Of a DNA stretch of 64,000 nucleotides, positions 57,984-64,000 are shown piece after piece. Both the position numbers and the translations under genes were made by a program. The DNA lies in NCBI GenBank assembly GCA_964504445.1, contig CAZDEO010000012.1:1-64000 (forward strand), given 5' to 3'. Numbering within the stretch: the first letter of the stretch is position 1; each line of letters begins with the position of its first letter. This DNA comes from JACSRF01 sp964504445 (GTDB taxonomy: Bacteria > Chloroflexota > Anaerolineae > Promineifilales > Promineifilaceae). The notes below the pieces were generated by a model. The model was given only the letters and a program-made list of their open reading frames with translations, did not search any database and was not told the DNA's origin.

Positions 57984-59993
57984 CTATACGCTTTCTCTAA
58001 CCTTCACAACTTCCTTACTGTCATCACCTGGGCCGATGGGCGGCAGGGGGGCAAAGTGAGCGATGAACTGCTGATGCACCAATTGGGTGGAGAGCAGCCC
58101 GGCCAGGGTCATGTCGTCGGTTTCGCCCAGGTGGCCGAAGCGGGTAATTTTTTTGACCAGGCTGGCAACGGCCGTGGCATTAAAATACCCCGCTGCTTCA
58201 ATAGCTTGTGGCGACAACACCTCCGCCACCCAGGGCAGTGGCTGGCCATTGGGGAAAAAGCTGCGATGGATGGGGGCACGGTACGGCCGTTTCGGGCGAT
58301 TCCAAATATTTTCCGGCAGCAAATCACGAAAAGCGCGTTTCAGAATGTACTTCTCATCCAGCCCGCGCAGCTTGTAATGGGGCGGCAGGCGGTTGGCAAA
58401 CTCAATCACGCGGTGGTCCAGAAAAGGCACGCGCCCCTCCACCGCATTCGCCGCCGCCATGCGGTCTCCCTGGGAAGAGAGCAGGTACTCCGCCAGGAAA
58501 ATGGTAATTTCCAGGTATTGGGCGCGAGATTGGGGGTGCCACTCCGCAAAATTGGGCGGTAAATTCAGCCCATCTAGCGGGTTGGCAGGCTGGTTGGCGA
58601 GGGCGTTTTGCAGCGCCGCGCCAAAAACGCGCTTGGTGCGCTGGTTATTGCGCCAGCGAATGGCGTGGGAGTAGTCCAGGGCGTTGACGTCGCCTAACCC
58701 CTTGCCAAAAAACTTTTGCAGGTAGGCGGTATTGCCCTGGGAAAGGTCGCCAATGTAGCCATACAGCTTTGTCAGCAGCAACGGCCGTAGCGGCGAATCT
58801 GGCTGCCGCGCCCAAAAACGACGAATCTTCGCCTCCTTGAAGATGTTGTAACCCGCCAAAAACTCATCCGCCCCCTCACCCGTTAGCACCACCTTAAAAT
58901 CATGCTGCCGCACCAGCCGCGAAAGCAGGTAAAGCGGCGCCGGCGAAGTGCGCATGATGGGCGTTTCCGTATGCCAAATCACTTCCGGGAAAATCTCGCC
59001 AATCTCCTCGTGCGAGGCAGTGACAATGTGATGATGTGTGCCCAGGTGGGCGGCCATTTGTCGCTGGAACGCGCTCTCATCATACGCCTCGTCGGTAAAG
59101 GCAATAGAAAAGGTTTCCAGGCGGTTGCCCGTGTAATGGCGAATAATGGCCGTGATGGTCGAGGAATCTAACCCGCCGCTGAGGTACGCGCCTACGGGCA
59201 CATCCGCCCGCAAGCGAATTTGCGTAGCGTCCACCAGCAGCTCGCGCAGTTGCGCCGCCGCCTCGTCCAGGCTCATTTGCGGCGGCAGCAGTTCACGCGC
59301 AGACGGGAAGGTGGGCTGCCAGTATGGCTCTATGCGCAGGTCGCCATCTTGTGCCAGTAACCAATGGCCGGGGGGCAAGGTGTAAATGTTTTTGAAGGGT
59401 GTACGCGGGGCCAGGGGACTCCAGTAGGTGAAAATTTGGTCCAGGGCGATGGGATCCATTTCGGCTTCGACCCGCTGATCTACCAGAATGGTTTTCATTT
59501 CGGAGCCGAAAATGAGGGCGCCCTGCTGGATGGTGTAGAACAACGGCCGTATGCCCACCCGATCTCGTGCCACAAACAGACTGCGTGCCCGCTCATTCCA
59601 AATGGCAAAAACAAACTGCCCAATCAGGTGCTCTACACAGGCTAGCCCGTACTCTTCATACAGGTGAATGATCACCTCGGTGTCGGAATCTGTTTTGAAT
59701 TGGTGGCCCAACTTTTCTAGCTGCGGGCGCAACTCCACATAATTAAAAATTTCGCCGTTAAAGACAATCCACAGCGTACCATCTTCATTGCTGATGGGTT
59801 GTTGCCCGCCGCCCAGGTCAATAATGCTCAGTCGCGCATTGCCCAGGGCCACGCCGCTGCGCTCATCGGCAAAGGCGTACACGCCAAACTGGTCTGGGCC
59901 ACGATAGCGAATAGCACCCAACATCCGCCGTATGTCGGCAGGGTCAATGGGGTGCTGCTGGGTCAGGTTAAGCGTGCCTACAATGCCACACAT
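57984..59993 (-). CDS. asnB: Asparagine synthase-like amidotransferase
   Basis: The nucleophile Cys2 is present in MCGIVGTLN. Glutaminase residues R-L-S-I-I-D-L, then the synthetase PP-loop L-S-G-G-L-D-S-S-T near residue 265 and T-G-E-G-A-D-E-F-L-A-G follow. 669 aa, the long AsnB class. It is next to a ligase and ACP, so it could amidate a pathway intermediate rather than free aspartate. A heptamer repeat precedes it. Confidence 0.93.
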   Translation of the reverse strand: MCGIVGTLNLTQQHPIDPADIRRMLGAIRYRGPDQFGVYAFADERSGVALGNARLSIIDLGGGQQPISNEDGTLWIVFNGEIFNYVELRPQLEKLGHQFKTDSDTEVIIHLYEEYGLACVEHLIGQFVFAIWNERARSLFVARDRVGIRPLFYTIQQGALIFGSEMKTILVDQRVEAEMDPIALDQIFTYWSPLAPRTPFKNIYTLPPGHWLLAQDGDLRIEPYWQPTFPSARELLPPQMSLDEAAAQLRELLVDATQIRLRADVPVGAYLSGGLDSSTITAIIRHYTGNRLETFSIAFTDEAYDESAFQRQMAAHLGTHHHIVTASHEEIGEIFPEVIWHTETPIMRTSPAPLYLLSRLVRQHDFKVVLTGEGADEFLAGYNIFKEAKIRRFWARQPDSPLRPLLLTKLYGYIGDLSQGNTAYLQKFFGKGLGDVNALDYSHAIRWRNNQRTKRVFGAALQNALANQPANPLDGLNLPPNFAEWHPQSRAQYLEITIFLAEYLLSSQGDRMAAANAVEGRVPFLDHRVIEFANRLPPHYKLRGLDEKYILKRAFRDLLPENIWNRPKRPYRAPIHRSFFPNGQPLPWVAEVLSPQAIEAAGYFNATAVASLVKKITRFGHLGETDDMTLAGLLSTQLVHQQFIAHFAPLPPIGPGDDSKEVVKVRESV

Positions 59994-59999
59994 AGTCTA

Positions 60000-60034
60000 T
60001 GTTCCGTAGTTTGTATTCCGTGTTCGGTTTACGG
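60000..60034. repeat. Short tandem heptamer repeat (5 units)
   Basis: Units TGTTCCG, TAGTTTG, TATTCCG, TGTTCGG, TTTACGG fill the gap between the ligase stop and the asnB start. Confidence 0.75.
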
Positions 60035-60042
60035 ATAACCAA

Positions 60043-61578
60043 TCACGATAAATCTTTCTTGGTAATTTTGCCACTGCTGGTTTTGGGCAATTCGGCGCGG
60101 AATTCGATGATTTGGGGAACCATGAAATCTTCCAGGTGGGTACGACAATGGCGCAAAATATCTTTTTCCGTCAGGCTGTTATCCTGGGTAACGACAAAGG
60201 CTTTAATCGCTTCGCCGAGAATGGGATCTGGCACGCCGATAACGGCCGTTTCCACCACCCCCGGCAAATCATACAGCACATTCTCCACTTCCTTCGGCGC
60301 CACCTTCTCACCCCGGCTTTTAATAATGTCGTCACCGCGCCCCACAAAATAGAAAAACCCCTCCTCATCCATGCGGAACAAGTCGCCACTGTAACACACC
60401 CGCTCGCCTGGCAAAGGGCCAGGGCGGTAACGGCGTGCCGTTGCCTCCGGGTTCTCCCAATAACCGCGCATCACGTGCCCCCCACGAATAACCAGCTCCC
60501 CAATTTGCCCAGGGCCAAGCCGGTTGCCCTCGCCATCCTCAATCCACACCTCTGTACCCGGAATGGCAACGCCCACCGAGCCGGGGCGCTGCGGCAACTG
60601 TTCCGGCGGCAGGTAGAGGGTACGCTTGGTTTCCGTCAGGCCATACATAGAGTACATAGTCGCCCAGGGAAAGATTTCGCCAATCTTTTTAATGTGGCTG
60701 GGGGGGAGGGCCGCAGCCGTATTAGTAATGTAACGCAAGTGCCGCAAATCATAGGCACTCAAATCCATGTTAAGCAAAATAGCAAAAATAGTGGGCACGC
60801 CGGGAAAGCCTGTTACCCGTTCCTCCTCCATGCGCTTGAGCGCCTGTGCCGGGTAGGTAAACCCCTTTTCCAACACTAGCGTGCCGCCAAACTTAAAGAC
60901 CATCAGCAGTTGGTACAGCCCATAGTCAAAAGAGAGAGGCGAAAAGCAAATCACAATGTCGTCGGGCACGTTTTGCAGGTAAGTGATGATGGAGGAGGCG
61001 GCAAAAACCACATTGGCGTGGGCCGACATCACCCCTTTGGGGTCGCCAGTGCTGCCGGAAGTGTAAATGAGGCAAGCTAAATCCTGGTCAATGGTTTGGC
61101 GTGGCGGGCGGGTGGTGGAATATTGGGCCTGAATGGCGGCAAAGGTGGTGGCCTGGGTGCGCTGGGTGGCGGCTTCGTCGGCCCCTTTGTCGGTAAAAAT
61201 GGTGGAGATTATCGAGGGGGCCTTTGCCAGGACCCCATCGACAACCTGGGCCTGGCGGGCGCGGGCCACCAAAGCGGTGGCGCGGCAGTTGTTGACCATG
61301 TAGGTGAGCTTTTCTTCCTTGGTGGTGGGGTTGGCAACTACGAAGACAGCGTTGGCTTTTAGCGCAGCAAAAATCCCGACGACTAGCTCGATGCTGTTGG
61401 GCAGGAATAGAACGACGCGGTCTCCCCGCGCTACCCCATGGGCGCGGAGGGCGTTAGCCAGGCGGTTGGCCTGGGCGTCAATTTCGGCGTAGGTAAGACG
61501 CTGCCCCGCACAAATGAGCGCGACCTTGTGGGGGAAATGGGTCGCGCTGTATTCTAGGAAGTCGTTAACCAGTAACAT
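60043..61578 (-). CDS. AMP-forming acyl/aminoacyl ligase
   Basis: The adenylation motif Y-T-S-G-S-T-G-D-P-K-G lies near residue 170. Y-G-L-T-E-T, then Y-S-G-D-L-F-R-M-D-E-E-G-F and the C-terminal Lys in L-P-K-T-S-S-G-K-I-T-K-K are all conserved. 511 aa. It starts 6 bases after the acyl carrier protein gene, which it probably loads. Confidence 0.94.
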   Translation of the reverse strand: MLLVNDFLEYSATHFPHKVALICAGQRLTYAEIDAQANRLANALRAHGVARGDRVVLFLPNSIELVVGIFAALKANAVFVVANPTTKEEKLTYMVNNCRATALVARARQAQVVDGVLAKAPSIISTIFTDKGADEAATQRTQATTFAAIQAQYSTTRPPRQTIDQDLACLIYTSGSTGDPKGVMSAHANVVFAASSIITYLQNVPDDIVICFSPLSFDYGLYQLLMVFKFGGTLVLEKGFTYPAQALKRMEEERVTGFPGVPTIFAILLNMDLSAYDLRHLRYITNTAAALPPSHIKKIGEIFPWATMYSMYGLTETKRTLYLPPEQLPQRPGSVGVAIPGTEVWIEDGEGNRLGPGQIGELVIRGGHVMRGYWENPEATARRYRPGPLPGERVCYSGDLFRMDEEGFFYFVGRGDDIIKSRGEKVAPKEVENVLYDLPGVVETAVIGVPDPILGEAIKAFVVTQDNSLTEKDILRHCRTHLEDFMVPQIIEFRAELPKTSSGKITKKDLS

Positions 61579-61584
61579 AGGCGC

Positions 61585-61830
61585 TTAGCCGCTTTTGCGT
61601 TGGATGTAGGCGGCAAGTTGGTTAACGGAGTCGAAGTTATCGGGGACAATCTCTTCGTCGGCGACGGTAAGGCCGAAGTTGTCTTCCACAAATAGTACCA
61701 ACTCCATGACGCCGGTGGAGTCTACGACTTCCTCTTCCAAAAATGAGGCGTTGTCGTCCAAGGTGAATCCGTCGTCGCTAAATAGGAAGTTTTCTGCCAG
61801 GTATTGTCGAATTTGCTTCTTAATATCCAT
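61585..61830 (-). CDS. Acyl/peptidyl carrier protein
   Basis: The 81-aa four-helix carrier has the phosphopantetheine site D-S-T-G-V-M-E-L (Ser38 in place of the usual D-S-L). It is first in the ligase-asnB-nadE-acyltransferase operon and would carry the activated substrate as a thioester. Confidence 0.9.
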   Translation of the reverse strand: MDIKKQIRQYLAENFLFSDDGFTLDDNASFLEEEVVDSTGVMELVLFVEDNFGLTVADEEIVPDNFDSVNQLAAYIQRKSG

Positions 61831-61931
61831 GTTTATCCTTCTGCCTGAGTTTATGGCGTTGTTGATTAGTTTGTGCAGGCACCTTTTTGGCCCTAGGGGA
61901 TTATGTTAGGGGTATTGTCTTGCGATTTTAC

Positions 61932-64000
61932 TTACGTCTGGGAGGTGTAACTGTGATGGATGAAGGTGATGACGCTTTCCAGGGTTTGTGTTTGTGCCCA
62001 GCTTTGGGCGGCGGCAAATTGTGTGGGGGTGAATTGGTTTTGGTCTTGTTGAACGTTTTCGCGGATCTCTTGGGCAGTGGCTTTATGGTTTAGCACAAAG
62101 GCCAGCAGGCGGGCGGCGTGAGTTTTGTGTTGCTGTACCAGGCTAAGGCGACTGAAGGCGGCAATGATTTCTAGCACGAGCTTGATGTCGCCGCTGTTGT
62201 GGGCCAGGGTGAGGGCTTCAGTGAGTTGGGTTTGGGCGGTGGCATAGTCTGTGGTGGAGGTGGCGATGTCGCCTAACCCTACGAGGGCTACGGCCGTTCC
62301 TCGTTCATCGCTCATTTCTCGTTTAAGGGTCAGGCTTTCTGTGAGCAGTGTTCGCGCTTCCTCATAATTGCCTTGTTTGGCTGCCAGCCGCCCGGCGTTT
62401 GCCAGGGTAGTAGACGCCCCGTGCTTGTGGTTGTGGGCGATGAACAAACGACTGCAGGTCAGATAGTGTTCTTGGGCGGCGGCAAAGTCGCCCATGGCTT
62501 GGGCCACATTGCCCAGGTTGTTGCGGGTCATGGCTTCGCCCAGTTCGTCGCCGAGTTGGCGGTAAATGGCTATGGATTGCGTAAAGTGATCTTGAGCCAG
62601 GGCGTAATCTCCTTGAGCTTTGGCGCAGCTGCCCAAAAAATTGTGGCAGAAGCCCATGCCGTCTTGGTCGCCCAACGCTTTTGCCAATTCCAGGCTTTGC
62701 TGGGCCATTTGGGTGGCCTGAGAAAAGTTGCCGGCATAAAAGGCGGTGATGGCGGCATAGCCTAGCAGGGCAGAAAGGCGCGGTGGATCATCAACGTGTT
62801 GTAGAATGTGCAGGGCTTCTTCCAGGTGTTGTGTGGCGGTTTCGAGCTGCCCAATGTGGATGTGCATGCGTGCTTTGCGCCCTAGCAGTTCGCTGCGGGT
62901 TTGGGCTTGGATGTCGGTGGGTTCTGCCGTGGCGGGCAATTGATTCAGGGCGTATTCGAAGGCGGCGATGCCCTCGCGGAACCAGCTTTCGGCGCTGTAG
63001 AAGCTGTGGAGGGTAACGGCCGTTTGGAGCAGGTCATTGTACTGTTGCTGGGCGGCAGCCCATTGCCAGGCCGCACGCACGTTGCCTAACTCTTGCTGAA
63101 TGGCGTGGCGCATTTCTAGCTCTTGCGCTTTGCCCTGGTTGGCGAGGAAGTGCAGATAGTAGGTGGCGTGCTGCTGCTGGGTGGCGTGGCGGTCGTGGGG
63201 TTGGGTGGCGAGTTGTTCGGCCGCATATTGGCTGAGCATGGGGTGCATGTGGTAACGGCCGTTTTCTACATGCAGCAGCGCCCTATCTACCAGGGTGGCC
63301 ATTGTAGCAGGGGTGGCGGAGGCAACGGCCGTTGCTGCTTCGGGGGTAAATCCACCCCGAAAGACACCCATTTTGGCAAACACTTGCTGCGTTTCTGGTG
63401 TTAAAAGTTGCCAGGTGTAGCCAAACACAGCCCGCAGGCTGCGGTGACGTTCCGGCACATTGCGCACCTTTGCCGCCAAAAAATCTAGTCCGTGGGCAAT
63501 TTCCTGGGCAATTTGAGGCGGCGAAAATTGGCGAATCCAGGCGGTAGCTAGCTCAATACCCAGCGGCATCCCTTGCAGCAACTGACAAATTTGGTTAATG
63601 GCTTGTTGATCGATGGCGGAAGGGGTGTATTGAGGGCGTAGGCGTCGGGCAATTTGCAGGAATAGCTGCACGGCGGCAGGGGTAACGACCGTTGTTTCAT
63701 CAGTCGCCGTCTCCAAGCCCGCCACGTCTATCAGCCATTCCTCCTGCAAATAAAGAGGTTCTTGCGAAGTGACCAGGAGCTTGAGCTGGGGCGCGGCGGC
63801 AAGCAGTTGCGCCAGTAGTTCTGTGCCTTCCGCCAGCTGCTCGAAATTGTCTAGTACCAGCAGCAGTTCCCGCTGCGCTACGTGTTCTATAAGCTGGGTG
63901 GTAGGCTCTGCTTTGCCGCCCAAGGGTACGCCCAGGGCGGCAGCAATGGTGGGAGCCAGCAATTCGGCATCTTGAAGATCTGCCAGGGGCACGTACCATA
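61932..64000 (-). CDS. NB-ARC/AfsR-type ATPase with TPR repeats, N-terminus beyond window
   Basis: The frame is open to the window end (V-P-L-A-D-L-Q-D-A-E-L-L), so the N-terminus, including the P-loop, is missing. Visible are Walker B L-L-L-V-L-D-N-F-E-Q-L, then sensor V-T-S-Q-E-P-L, a helical R-x-x-G-T... L-P-L-G-I-E-L-A block and about eight TPR units (for example A-L-G-D-Q-D-G-M-G-F-C-H-N-F-L-G). Such proteins are signal-responsive transcriptional or STAND-type regulators. Confidence 0.87.
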   Translation of the reverse strand, partial: WYVPLADLQDAELLAPTIAAALGVPLGGKAEPTTQLIEHVAQRELLLVLDNFEQLAEGTELLAQLLAAAPQLKLLVTSQEPLYLQEEWLIDVAGLETATDETTVVTPAAVQLFLQIARRLRPQYTPSAIDQQAINQICQLLQGMPLGIELATAWIRQFSPPQIAQEIAHGLDFLAAKVRNVPERHRSLRAVFGYTWQLLTPETQQVFAKMGVFRGGFTPEAATAVASATPATMATLVDRALLHVENGRYHMHPMLSQYAAEQLATQPHDRHATQQQHATYYLHFLANQGKAQELEMRHAIQQELGNVRAAWQWAAAQQQYNDLLQTAVTLHSFYSAESWFREGIAAFEYALNQLPATAEPTDIQAQTRSELLGRKARMHIHIGQLETATQHLEEALHILQHVDDPPRLSALLGYAAITAFYAGNFSQATQMAQQSLELAKALGDQDGMGFCHNFLGSCAKAQGDYALAQDHFTQSIAIYRQLGDELGEAMTRNNLGNVAQAMGDFAAAQEHYLTCSRLFIAHNHKHGASTTLANAGRLAAKQGNYEEARTLLTESLTLKREMSDERGTAVALVGLGDIATSTTDYATAQTQLTEALTLAHNSGDIKLVLEIIAAFSRLSLVQQHKTHAARLLAFVLNHKATAQEIRENVQQDQNQFTPTQFAAAQSWAQTQTLESVITFIHHSYTSQT

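Overview
The window is a contiguous piece of a bacterial chromosome, best matched by eye to the Chloroflexota (Anaerolineae-like). The pointers are protein flavour, fused homocysteine methyltransferase/MTHFR, DUF104/PIN and DUF6516 toxin modules and a Csx15 gene. The phylum call is an inference. A striking genome-wide signature is the palindrome ACGGCCGT. I counted about 24 copies in the first 12 kb, against roughly one expected per 64 kb by chance. Short 7-bp-periodic tandem repeats also sit at many gene edges.

Region 1 (1-19.8 kb) is a composite CRISPR-Cas locus without a visible array. A type I effector operon (cas3-cas8-cas7-cas5-cas6, minus strand; cas6 is cut by the window edge) is followed by csx15 and three toxin-antitoxin modules (DUF104/PIN, candidate antitoxin/TumE-like, Phd/PIN). 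Next come a CARF-like protein, a complete type III-A csm set (cas10-csm2-csm3-csm4-csm5) and a gene joining a ring-nuclease-like CARF domain to a LuxR-like HTH. Divergent cas1-cas2-cas4 close the locus. Cas10 keeps GGDD but lacks the HD nuclease motif and no Csm6 is present, so signalling by cyclic oligoadenylate to transcription-factor-like sensors is the likely output.

Region 2 (19.9-43.2 kb) is mostly housekeeping: slipin, lipoproteins, UPF0173 hydrolase, aldo/keto reductase, cold-shock protein, geranylgeranyl-reductase-family enzyme, LMW phosphatase, RNase P RNA, several small membrane proteins, a dynamin-like GTPase, higBA, uvrB, a HU-like protein, tmRNA, aconitase, a class A beta-lactamase-like hydrolase and a PQQ-type propeller protein.

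Region 3 (43.3-55.7 kb) starts with the most unusual gene: a lipoprotein fusing a DsbA-like thioredoxin domain to a cyclophilin. An in-frame TGA replaces the first active-site Cys (U-P-G-C), so it is a strong selenoprotein candidate. After it come a glycoside hydrolase, an EEP phosphatase, a GT2 glycosyltransferase, moaA, an LCP-family ligase, the methyltransferase/MTHFR fusion and a LamG surface protein.

Region 4 (55.8-64 kb) is a compact minus-strand cluster: acyl carrier protein, AMP-forming ligase, asparagine synthase, NAD synthase-like amidotransferase partner and acyltransferase-3. It looks like a small biosynthetic or surface-modification pathway. The window ends inside an NB-ARC/TPR ATPase gene.
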